Shown one piece after another: positions 1 to 5,275 of a DNA stretch of 5,275 nt. A program made the position numbers and the translations under genes. The number at the start of each line of letters is the position of its first letter. Position 1 is the first letter of the stretch. The notes under the pieces were generated by a model, which had not been told where the DNA came from, ran no database searches, and saw nothing but the letters and a program-made list of their open reading frames with translations. Source of the stretch: SIAJ01 sp036266155 (GTDB lineage: Bacteria > Planctomycetota > Planctomycetia > Gemmatales > Gemmataceae). The DNA lies in contig DATANR010000246.1 of the NCBI GenBank assembly GCA_036266155.1, forward strand, positions 1 to 5,275, given 5' to 3'.

Positions 1-65
1 ATCAAAACCGCCACTTCGGCCGGCAACGCCGCGAGGACTTCCGGACTCAGCTCTGGCGGTTCCAT
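1..65 (-). CDS. N-terminal start of IS66-family-like transposase (partial)
   Basis: The first 21 codons are visible, starting at ATG 65-63; the gene continues past the left edge. The peptide includes PPELSPEVLAALPAEV, followed by a hydrophobic VAVL. This resembles the opening of many planctomycete IS66 transposases, where a 'PE(V/L)xxLPxEVxxLI' segment precedes a coiled coil (AELEARLG-type) and a NSSxPPS motif. Those later motifs and the DDE catalytic domain would lie outside the window. The same frame meets an upstream stop (TAA, 125-123), so this ATG is a reasonable start, although no clear Shine-Dalgarno sequence precedes it. The product would be a DDE transposase that cuts and joins the element's ends. 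The family call rests on a short stretch plus the terminal GTAACC motif, so it is probable rather than certain. Confidence 0.5.
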   Translation of the reverse strand, partial: MEPPELSPEVLAALPAEVAVL

Positions 66-126
66 GCCAGTCGCCAACACTACAACGACAGCAAGACCAT
101 TCCAAGAGCAGTTCGTGAACGGTTAC
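1..126 (-). mobile_element. End of an IS66-family-like insertion sequence (partial, cut by left edge)
   Basis: Seen: reading the minus strand leftward from 126, the sequence begins GTAACCGTTCACGAACTGC, followed about 60 nt later by an ATG (65-63) opening a transposase-like frame. Known: IS66-family elements have terminal repeats that begin GTAA and make 8-bp target duplications; the ISBst12-like subgroup carries only the tnpC transposase gene, which fits the short distance from tip to start codon. Inferred: the element's boundary is at 126, and 127-134 (TCAGATCG) would be one copy of the target duplication. The other end lies outside the window, so neither the matching terminal repeat nor the duplication can be seen. 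The exact tip is the least certain part. Confidence 0.5.
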
Positions 127-165
127 TCAGATCGTGGGTCAGTTTCGTCGAGGACGCTTCCCAGG

Positions 166-213
166 CCTCGCTCACGCTCCGGGTTGATGCACCCGCCCGA
201 AGCGTGAGCGAGG
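166..213. repeat. Long inverted repeat (CCTCGCTCACGCT / AGCGTGAGCGAGG hairpin)
   Basis: The arms 166-178 and 201-213 are perfect 13-nt reverse complements. After one C/A mismatch (179/200) the stem continues with CGGG (180-183) against CCCG (196-199), giving 17 pairs around a 12-nt loop. It lies 47 nt past the stop codon of the minus-strand gene remnant, so it may once have ended or stabilised that transcript, but no T-run follows on either strand. From memory, AGCGTGAGCGAGG-type repeats are scattered through planctomycete intergenic DNA, which would make this a dispersed REP-like element rather than a gene-specific terminator. Only one copy is present here. Confidence 0.7.
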
Positions 214-259
214 AAACCGCCTCACTACTGTTTCTCACCCGGCTGAAATCACTCCCGGC

Positions 260-597
260 TCACTGCGACACCCGCGTCGAGTTGATCGACTCGAACGTCT
301 TCGTCTTCGTGTAATAGATGATCGTCTCAGCCTCCAGGGTTTCGGGCTTGATGCCCTGACCCTTGAGCTTGTTGACGACCGCCGGGTTCTTCTTGCTGAC
401 GTTGAAAGTCAACGTGCCTTTCAGCTCGCTGTACTTAACTTTGTCCGTGTCGCCGAAGAACTCGCCCTGCTTGCGCATGCGCACGCTGCCGATGGCGATC
501 ATTTCCTAGTTCGCCTTCGGCTCCAGCTTTCCCGTGTCCGGGTTCTTTTCCATCTGCTCGGTCGAGAATAGTCGAGCTTGTTCTTGGCGCCTTCGGG
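260..597 (-). pseudogene. Decayed C-terminal remnant of a paralogue of the large OstA/LptA-like protein
   Basis: The minus-strand frame from 502 to the TGA at 262-260 encodes 80 residues that align without gaps to residues 1172-1251 of the intact protein at 1460-5215. I count 57 of 80 identities (71%), with shared blocks YSELKGTLTF, KNPAVV and IYYTKTKTFESI. Homology continues upstream (FSTEQMEKNPDTGK against FSTEQMEKDPESGK) but is interrupted. TAG at 508-506 replaces the CAG (Gln1170) of the intact copy, and one base is missing at 569-570, shifting the frame. Similarity fades at about 590-600, so the first ~1130 residues are gone. The ATG at 502 matches an internal Met of the parent, not a real start. 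The divergence implies an old paralogue, not a recent copy. Third positions of the last 54 codons are 48/54 G/C, typical of the presumed host. No ribosome-binding site precedes residue 502, so translation is unlikely. Confidence 0.88.
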
Positions 598-677
598 CGC
601 GCAGGTTCTGCAGCTAAGAGGCCGACTACCGGAAGGACGGAAATTTCAACTTACCAAAAATAAATCTCTTATCCAGA

Positions 678-707
678 TTGACTATTTTCCCGTCATCAAA
701 ATATATT
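678..707 (+). promoter_or_regulatory. Candidate sigma70-like promoter for the small secreted protein gene
   Basis: TTGACT (678-683) and TATATT (702-707) are separated by 18 nt, inside the most AT-rich stretch of the window. Transcription would start near 714 and leave a leader of roughly 120 nt before the ATG at 833. The leader contains GGCCA-TTT-TGGCC (786-798), a short perfect hairpin, and two copies of TTGGCCGA (764-771 and 793-800). The match is by eye. AT-rich DNA gives chance matches, and planctomycete promoter consensus is poorly defined. Confidence 0.38.
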
Positions 708-832
708 CAATAAAACTCAGCACTAAATCGACAGAGTTAGTTTTACGAGCCGCTACAGTTGAATTGGCCGATGGCAGTCAAGTTAGGCCATTTTGGCCGA
801 CCTGCCGCGGACAAAAACCGAAGGGCGTTCAA

Positions 833-1216
833 ATGATCAGGGCTATGGCGTTTGTGGCAAGCACAGCTTTGTTTCTTGCCGCCAGTGAGCAGGCAAAGGC
901 GGCGCCGGTCACGGTGAAATATGATGTCACGGTCTTGTGCGCAACGAATGGTGCGCCAATCCATGACATCGAAGTGAAGGTCGTGGTGGCCGGGACGACG
1001 ACCAAATATACGGCCTTTACCGGCATAACCGGACAAATGTTTATGAGCACCAACCGTGTACAAATGACGATGGAGTCGGGGTCAGAAGTTGACATACTTG
1101 TTAACGACCCCGAAAGCGACAATTATTGTCAAGATTGGGGAAGCGTTACGTTGGTCGATCATCCAACCGCAAGCGGTACCTATACTGTTACGGTTTATCT
1201 GTACCCGCTGCCCTAA
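833..1216 (+). CDS. Small secreted protein of unknown function, probably all-beta
   Basis: The 127-residue product starts with a clear Sec signal peptide: Met-Ile-Arg, a hydrophobic core (about residues 4-17) and a signal peptidase I site AKA|AP after residue 23. The mature chain is about 104 residues. It shows alternating hydrophobic/polar strands (VTVKYDVTVLC, IEVKVVVAG, TYTVTVYLY) and only two cysteines, Cys36 and Cys99, well placed for one disulfide. An Ig-like or transthyretin-like sandwich is possible, but I recognise no family and assign no function. The frame is open back to 578, but that extension reads through the antisense of the pseudogene and non-coding DNA; the signal peptide supports the ATG at 833, with a weak AAGGG 7 nt upstream. 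It converges on the large minus-strand gene. Third-position GC is only about 59% (75 of 127 codons), below the pseudogene's 89%, which suggests acquired or relaxed DNA. Confidence 0.72.
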   Translation: MIRAMAFVASTALFLAASEQAKAAPVTVKYDVTVLCATNGAPIHDIEVKVVVAGTTTKYTAFTGITGQMFMSTNRVQMTMESGSEVDILVNDPESDNYCQDWGSVTLVDHPTASGTYTVTVYLYPLP

Positions 1217-1224
1217 CGTTAGGG
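1211..1224. repeat. 14-bp perfect palindrome across the stop codon
   Basis: CCCTAACGTTAGGG is its own exact reverse complement with no loop. It spans the last codon and TAA stop of the small secreted protein gene (stop at 1214-1216). With no unpaired loop it would make a poor RNA hairpin, so a protein-binding site on DNA or chance are likelier than a terminator. It lies between two convergent genes, which is an unusual place for an operator. Confidence 0.6.
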
Positions 1225-1403
1225 ATTGTGGCTGCCGCATCGCCATCTCTTAAGTGTTGGTTCGCCCAAATTTTGCCTCTCGAATTTGTTGCCCGGCGAG
1301 ATAATTCAAGAGAAGAAAAATTCGTTAATTGAGGCGAGATTGTTTCATCGCTGTTGCGGCAAAGCAAGCCGCGGATCGCGAGCACGAAAGCAGTTTCGGA
1401 TAG

Positions 1404-1427
1404 GTCGGCGACTGAAACAGTCTCGAC
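1404..1427. terminator. Short hairpin between convergent genes, weak candidate for a bidirectional terminator
   Basis: GACTG (1410-1414), AAA, CAGTC (1418-1422) forms a 5-bp stem. After a small internal loop it is extended by GTCG (1404-1407) pairing with CGAC (1424-1427). It lies 33 nt past the TGA of the large minus-strand gene. No U-run follows on either strand, so it is not a standard intrinsic terminator. A second 5-bp hairpin, CGAAA-GCAG-TTTCG, lies just to the left at 1385-1398, and a GCGGC/GCCGC stem lies at 1356-1372. Apart from these, the 243-nt gap between the two genes shows no gene or other element that I can support. Confidence 0.25.
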
Positions 1428-1459
1428 AGCTCTCGCTGCGTGGTCGAACGCAATGGGGC

Positions 1460-4400
1460 TCATTGGCTCACGCCAATGGCGTCGATTGATTCAAACGTCT
1501 TTGTTTTTGTGTAATAAATCACGATTCGCGCCGAGTGAGTGCGACCTTTGATTCCCTGTCCTCGCAATTCCATCACAACGGCAGGATTCTTTAGAGTTCC
1601 ATGAAACGTAAGCGTCCCCTTTAGCTCGCTGTACGTGACCTTGTCGGCGTCGCCGATGAACTCGCCCTGCTTGCGTACATGGACGCTGCCGATCGCGATC
1701 ATTTCCTGATACGCCTTCGACACCATCTTCCCGCTCTCGGGGTCCTTCTCCATTTGCTCGGTCGAGAACACGTCGAGCGTATCTTTGGCATCGAGGTAAA
1801 CGGCGCCAAGCGGGATGTCGCCTTCACGCAGGTCGACCGGGATCGTCGGCGAGTCGGCCGGCAGGTGCACGGTGCGAACGTTGTTGAAGAACTTCGCACG
1901 TTTGCGGAAGTCGTTCGCGATCATTTTGCCTGCGAACTGCACGATCGTGAGTTGCATCTCCTCGTCTTCCTTCAGCCCCCCCTTCTTCTTGGGTGGGTCC
2001 TTCTTCGTGAGATCGATCTTGCTTTGCTCCTTCTTCGTGAGATCGACCTTGTTGGGCTCCTTCTTCTTGGGATCGTCCTTTTTGGGCGACGGCTTGTCGG
2101 CAAGCGCGTCCTTCTGGCCGGGCTGCCAGAGGCGCACGGTGCCCGGCATCGTGTCGGAGGCCGTCAGGATCATGTCGCTGCGTGACTTCGGCCCCTCACC
2201 GTCCTTGGGCAATTGATCCTTGTTCAGAGGCGTTTTGATGGTCACGAGGTCAGGCCCCTCGACGCTCTGAAACTTGATGAGTTTGCCGTGTTCGTCTTTC
2301 TCCTCTTGAATCGCCGTCACCGGCCGGGCGTTTTTCGGCTTCGGAATCTCCTCGTCGCGCGGCGCGTAGAAGCACATCACTGTGTCGATGTTCGGATTGT
2401 CGTCCTCGGCCTTCTCCCCTGGCTTCAGCTTTTTCGGAGCTTTTTTCGGCTTGCGGTCCTGGTTCAAATAGACCGGGCGATCGAGCAGGACTTGCATCCA
2501 CTCGCACTTGAGCCGTGAATCTTCCTGATAGCCCTGCACCGAGCCGTGGTAGTAGATGAGCTTTTCGGCCCCGAAGAAGTCCATCTTGTGTTTCCAGTAG
2601 ATGTTCATCTTGGTCGGCTTGTCTAGCTTCTTGCCCTCCATGTCGGAGTTGGAGATGATCTCCATGCTTCCTTCGCCCTTGATGTTTGAGGTGTTGTCGC
2701 GCTGGTCAATCACGATGTGGAAGCCGAACATGGTGAGCTTGTCGAAGCGAACGACGCCCCAGTTGTCGGGCGCCTTGTCGGTCTTTGGGGTCCCCGTGAC
2801 GATGAGGCGATTGCCTTCGCGATAGGCCTGCATTTCTACCGTCTGGCCCGCGATGTCGGTGCCAAGGTCATCCTTGTTGGCCGGATCCTGATGAACGGTT
2901 ACGTCGCCGGCTGACATGACGTGATCCATCTCCGTCTTGCCTTGCGGATCGCGGTTGACCCAGCACTTGATCGTTTTCGCCGCGACGATGAGCGGCTTCT
3001 TTTCTTGCTCTTCTTCTTTGGGCTCCTCTTTCTTGGCGAGCGGGCCATCCTTGGCATCTCGCGGCATCGGCCCGACTTCCTTAGCCTCGACTTTCGGCAA
3101 CATGGGATCGCGTTTGGGCTCGCCGACGGCCGGCCCCTTCGCGTCCTTGCTCTTTGGGTCTTTGTTCTTCGCCTTTGGATCATCCTTCGGGTCGACGGGC
3201 GGCTTAATCAGTTCTTCGACGTCCTTGAAGACCACATCCAGGTAGTCGCTGTGCTTGACGATCAGGTCCGGCGTGTTCGTACTGACGTGCCCCGTCGCTT
3301 CGAGGCGTGTCGGCTTGGCCGACGTCGCAGCCGTCTTGGGTGCTTCCTTCTTGCCATCGCCCTTGGCGATCGGCGCTTTCTTGGGCAGCTCTTTCTTGGC
3401 GGTCTTCGGATCTTTCGGGTCTTTCTTCGGATCGTCTTTCTTGTCCGGCGGCTTCAGACGCACCTTGAGCTGGTCAGCCTCGATCTCTTGCAATTGGCCG
3501 TCGCTCGTGTCCCGGAACTTGGCGCGTTTGCCGTCCTTGCCCAGGAAGGTGATGACGTCGATCGGCGGCTGGTCTTTGCCGACTTGTTCGCGTGTGAACA
3601 CCATCCGGTCAACCCAAAATGCTTGCTTGAAGAACTCGCCGGTTTTGGGATCCAACTCGCCGAGTCCGACGGACCCGGCGCCAAGGACGTGGGCCTGGTT
3701 GATCTCGTTGCCGTCGCCATACAGGTGAATTTCGCTGCCGCGCAGCCGGTTGCCATCTTTCACGGCTTGTACTTGTTGATTGGCGTCGCCTTTCAAGATC
3801 GTGATGTGTGCGTCGGCATCGTGGGTCAGTTCATTACATGTCGCTTGCATGTTGTCGGAGTCGGACGTGAGCACGACGGTCTCCCCCCAGGCGCGGATGG
3901 ACTTGATCTCCAGGTCACCCTCGTTGGCCTGCTTGTCGTCCTTCTTCGGGGGGACATCCTCTTTGGGAGGAGCGTCCTTGTCGGGCGTCGGTGGCTTCTT
4001 GCGCTGGAACTGCACGTCGAGGTACTCGCAGAGGAGCATGTCTTCGCCGTTGTCCCGACCGGCACGCGTCACGCTTACCTGTTCAATTAGGCCGGGTTTG
4101 GGATTCGCCGGCTTTTCGAAGTGGGCCAGTTCCTTGGTGAGGTCGTAATGGAAGGGACCATTGGTGCGAATCGTCAGCAAGCGCTTCTCAACAGGTTTGT
4201 CTTTCTTCGGGGCTTTGGGATCGACCTTTGGATCGACGCCATCAGCCTTAGCGACGGCCTTCTTCGGATTCTTTTTGCCGTCCTTGTCCGAGCTGCCGGG
4301 CGTGGCGAACGAGGCATTGGCATCGGTCCAGAGGTTCATCTCGACGTCGTGATCGAGTTCGATCAGGTCGACGCCATTGGTCTGTGGATCGGTGTCCTTG

Positions 4401-5215
4401 CGCGGGATCGGCAAGCGTGGTTCGTTCTTTTTGGGCGGCCCCTTTTTCTTCTTGTCCGTCGGCGTGAGGTACACGCGCAAGCCAACGCCGGTCACCGTGG
4501 GTTCACGCGGGACCGTGTGATCGGGTTCCGCCAGGCCGGTGTTCGTGTGGTCGGTGACGTGCACGGCCGCAAACGTGCGGATGTGCGGTTGCCCCTTCTT
4601 GGGCTCGTCCTCGTAATAGACGGGGCCGGGCGTGACCATCTCCAGATCGTCGTTCGGATCGAGTGTTTTGCGGTTGTTCGACAGCCGAATGCGACCCTTG
4701 CGAGCATCGGACAAAGGGGCATCCGGGTCGGCCTGCATTTCCGCGCCGACGATCGTGCGGCCATCCAGGTCGGAGAGGTTGCGAATGGGCTTGTCGAATT
4801 GCAAATAGGCCCGGTCGCAATACATGGCGTTGATTTCTGGGATGCCGTCCGCACCGCGCTTTTCGCCCAGGGCCGCCACGCTCAACGGAAACATCTCGAC
4901 CCAACCGGTCCGTTCGCCCGATTTGATGATGCTGAAGTCGCGCGCGGCAATGACGATCCGTCGCCCCTTCATTTCGAGCTTGATGGGGTAACGCAGTTCC
5001 GGGCAATTAGCGCCGAATGCATATTCGAGCTTCCGGTCGAGGCTCGAAGGAGTGGGCGGCAACGGCGGCGGCGGCGGGAGATCGCTGGGATAGTATTCGA
5101 CGGGAAGCGGCGGCAGGCCGTCAAAGCTGCCGAGCACGTGCGAGTATCCGAAGTAGCCCGCCGCGAAGGCAAGCAGTCCGACGAGGGCGAGCAGAATGCG
5201 GCGAGGGGTCCACAT
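1460..5215 (-). CDS. Giant membrane-anchored OstA/LptA/LptC-like envelope protein (1251 aa)
   Basis: An N-terminal segment (residues 7-28) with Arg5-Arg6 before it and no signal-peptidase site predicts one inner-membrane anchor with the rest in the periplasm, as in LptC. A Pro-rich stretch follows (34-56, including PPPPPLPP). The remainder alternates beta-rich blocks with Lys/Pro/Asp linkers. Blocks: 60-250, 280-305, 344-404, 434-588, 636-668, 741-918, 943-1032 and 1085-1251. Linkers: about 252-275, 306-343, 404-432, 588-635, 670-740, 920-940 and 1035-1084. The last block reads like an LptA/OstA repeat: IAIGSVHVRKQGEFIGDADK, then VTYSELKGTLTF and later ARIVIYYTKTKTFESI. Typical LptA and LptC proteins are under 200 residues, so this is several times longer. 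Such proteins pass lipopolysaccharide across the periplasm; that role here is inferred, and no lptB/F/G neighbour is visible. The start at 5215 has GGAG 10 nt upstream. The last ~54 codons have unusually low third-position GC. It could instead be a structural periplasm-spanning protein. Confidence 0.85.
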   Translation of the reverse strand: MWTPRRILLALVGLLAFAAGYFGYSHVLGSFDGLPPLPVEYYPSDLPPPPPLPPTPSSLDRKLEYAFGANCPELRYPIKLEMKGRRIVIAARDFSIIKSGERTGWVEMFPLSVAALGEKRGADGIPEINAMYCDRAYLQFDKPIRNLSDLDGRTIVGAEMQADPDAPLSDARKGRIRLSNNRKTLDPNDDLEMVTPGPVYYEDEPKKGQPHIRTFAAVHVTDHTNTGLAEPDHTVPREPTVTGVGLRVYLTPTDKKKKGPPKKNEPRLPIPRKDTDPQTNGVDLIELDHDVEMNLWTDANASFATPGSSDKDGKKNPKKAVAKADGVDPKVDPKAPKKDKPVEKRLLTIRTNGPFHYDLTKELAHFEKPANPKPGLIEQVSVTRAGRDNGEDMLLCEYLDVQFQRKKPPTPDKDAPPKEDVPPKKDDKQANEGDLEIKSIRAWGETVVLTSDSDNMQATCNELTHDADAHITILKGDANQQVQAVKDGNRLRGSEIHLYGDGNEINQAHVLGAGSVGLGELDPKTGEFFKQAFWVDRMVFTREQVGKDQPPIDVITFLGKDGKRAKFRDTSDGQLQEIEADQLKVRLKPPDKKDDPKKDPKDPKTAKKELPKKAPIAKGDGKKEAPKTAATSAKPTRLEATGHVSTNTPDLIVKHSDYLDVVFKDVEELIKPPVDPKDDPKAKNKDPKSKDAKGPAVGEPKRDPMLPKVEAKEVGPMPRDAKDGPLAKKEEPKEEEQEKKPLIVAAKTIKCWVNRDPQGKTEMDHVMSAGDVTVHQDPANKDDLGTDIAGQTVEMQAYREGNRLIVTGTPKTDKAPDNWGVVRFDKLTMFGFHIVIDQRDNTSNIKGEGSMEIISNSDMEGKKLDKPTKMNIYWKHKMDFFGAEKLIYYHGSVQGYQEDSRLKCEWMQVLLDRPVYLNQDRKPKKAPKKLKPGEKAEDDNPNIDTVMCFYAPRDEEIPKPKNARPVTAIQEEKDEHGKLIKFQSVEGPDLVTIKTPLNKDQLPKDGEGPKSRSDMILTASDTMPGTVRLWQPGQKDALADKPSPKKDDPKKKEPNKVDLTKKEQSKIDLTKKDPPKKKGGLKEDEEMQLTIVQFAGKMIANDFRKRAKFFNNVRTVHLPADSPTIPVDLREGDIPLGAVYLDAKDTLDVFSTEQMEKDPESGKMVSKAYQEMIAIGSVHVRKQGEFIGDADKVTYSELKGTLTFHGTLKNPAVVMELRGQGIKGRTHSARIVIYYTKTKTFESIDAIGVSQ
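1998..2081 (-). repeat. 30-bp tandem repeat in a linker of the large protein
   Basis: Two 30-bp units (1998-2027 and 2028-2057) are nearly identical, and a third partial unit runs to about 2081. On the coding strand they encode KKEPNKVDLT and KKEQSKIDLT, followed by KKDPPKKK (about residues 1051-1078). The unit length is a multiple of three, so copy-number change would keep the reading frame. It lies in the linker just before the C-terminal OstA-like block and probably arose by replication slippage. Confidence 0.75.
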
Positions 5216-5225
5216 CGTATCGATT

Positions 5226-5229
5226 CTCC
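5226..5229 (-). promoter_or_regulatory. Ribosome-binding site of the large gene
   Basis: On the minus strand GGAG lies 10 nt before the ATG at 5215-5213. It is the best Shine-Dalgarno match near this start, and the membrane anchor begins directly after the start codon, so the two support each other. No promoter can be assigned in the 46 nt left before the right edge. Confidence 0.5.
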
Positions 5230-5256
5230 GTGTCGTGGCAGCTCGGATCGGCTCCC

Positions 5257-5275
5257 CCTCTCCGCTTCGGAGAGG
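5257..5275. repeat. Perfect hairpin upstream of the large gene, at the window edge
   Basis: CCTCTCCG (5257-5264) and CGGAGAGG (5268-5275) pair perfectly around a 3-nt loop. The stem may extend past the right edge, because the preceding bases (5254-5256) are CCC. It lies about 40 nt upstream of the large gene's start codon. It could end the transcript of a gene to the right, act in the leader of the large gene, or be a dispersed intergenic repeat. The window ends too soon to tell. Confidence 0.5.

Noticed and set aside
3..314. Plus-strand frame open for 103 codons from the left edge to TAA at 312-314
   Set aside because: It has no start codon in the window, runs antisense through the transposase start, the inverted repeat and the pseudogene's 3' end, and its G/C-rich third positions can be explained by the coding frames on the other strand.
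260..502. An intact 80-residue small gene
   Set aside because: It matches only the C-terminus of the large protein. Its ATG corresponds to an internal Met, and homology continues upstream through a stop codon and a frameshift, so it is a fragment.
578..832. N-terminal extension of the small secreted protein back to an ATG at 578
   Set aside because: The extension begins inside the antisense of the pseudogene, crosses AT-rich non-coding DNA and would bury the clear signal peptide that starts at 833.
1281..1324. CGAATTT ... AAATTCG inverted repeat as a terminator
   Set aside because: The arms are only 7 nt, about 30 nt apart and AT-rich, which is too weak to support a structure.
1126..1551. 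Several overlapping short plus-strand frames (1126-1332, 1226-1489, 1354-1551) and a minus-strand frame at 1188-1463
   Set aside because: They overlap each other and the ends of the two supported genes, lack ribosome-binding sites and have low-complexity or unpatterned translations.
1998..2081. CRISPR-like array
   Set aside because: The repeats are contiguous, without spacers, in frame inside a protein-coding gene, and encode a charged linker.
2921..4090. 389-codon plus-strand frame inside the large gene
   Set aside because: It is the antisense shadow of a GC-rich, Lys/Asp/Pro-rich coding region. Its translation is full of Leu, Phe, Val and Arg runs mirroring the linkers and shows no domain.

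Overview
The window looks like planctomycete chromosomal DNA, probably from the Gemmata/Isosphaera/Pirellula side of the phylum. This is inferred from moderately high GC, strong G/C preference at codon third positions, a very long Lys/Pro/Asp-rich envelope protein with OstA/LptA-like modules, and an AGCGTGAGCGAGG inverted repeat of a kind I recall from planctomycete intergenic DNA. No marker gene fixes the taxon.

Layout from left to right. Positions 1-126 look like one end of an IS66-family insertion sequence: a terminal GTAACCGTTCAC on the minus strand and the first 21 codons of a transposase that runs off the left edge. Positions 127-259 hold no gene but contain a near-perfect 48-nt inverted repeat. 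Positions 260 to about 597 (minus strand) are the decayed 3' end of a second copy of the large gene on the right, broken by an in-frame TAG and a 1-nt deletion. Positions 598-1459 form a lower-GC segment with one small plus-strand gene (833-1216) for a secreted protein of unknown function. That gene has a plausible sigma70-like promoter upstream, and a 14-bp perfect palindrome covers its stop codon. The convergent intergenic region (1217-1459) contains a short hairpin but no convincing terminator. Positions 1460-5215 (minus strand) encode a 1251-residue membrane-anchored protein built from OstA/LptA/LptC-like beta segments separated by charged low-complexity linkers.

How the parts relate. The large protein is best read as an envelope component resembling the periplasmic parts of the lipopolysaccharide transport (Lpt) pathway. 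That role is inferred from pattern resemblance and topology. The pseudogene shows that two paralogous copies of at least its C-terminal domain once lay in the same orientation, and that the left copy lost nearly all of its 5' part. The low-GC secreted-protein segment now sits between the remnant and the intact gene. The last ~54 codons of the intact gene also share the low third-position GC of this segment, while the dead copy keeps typical high third-position GC. The locus therefore looks like a site of repeated rearrangement (IS insertion, paralogue loss, acquisition of foreign-looking DNA) next to an otherwise ordinary envelope gene. I see no defence system, CRISPR array, tRNA or rRNA.
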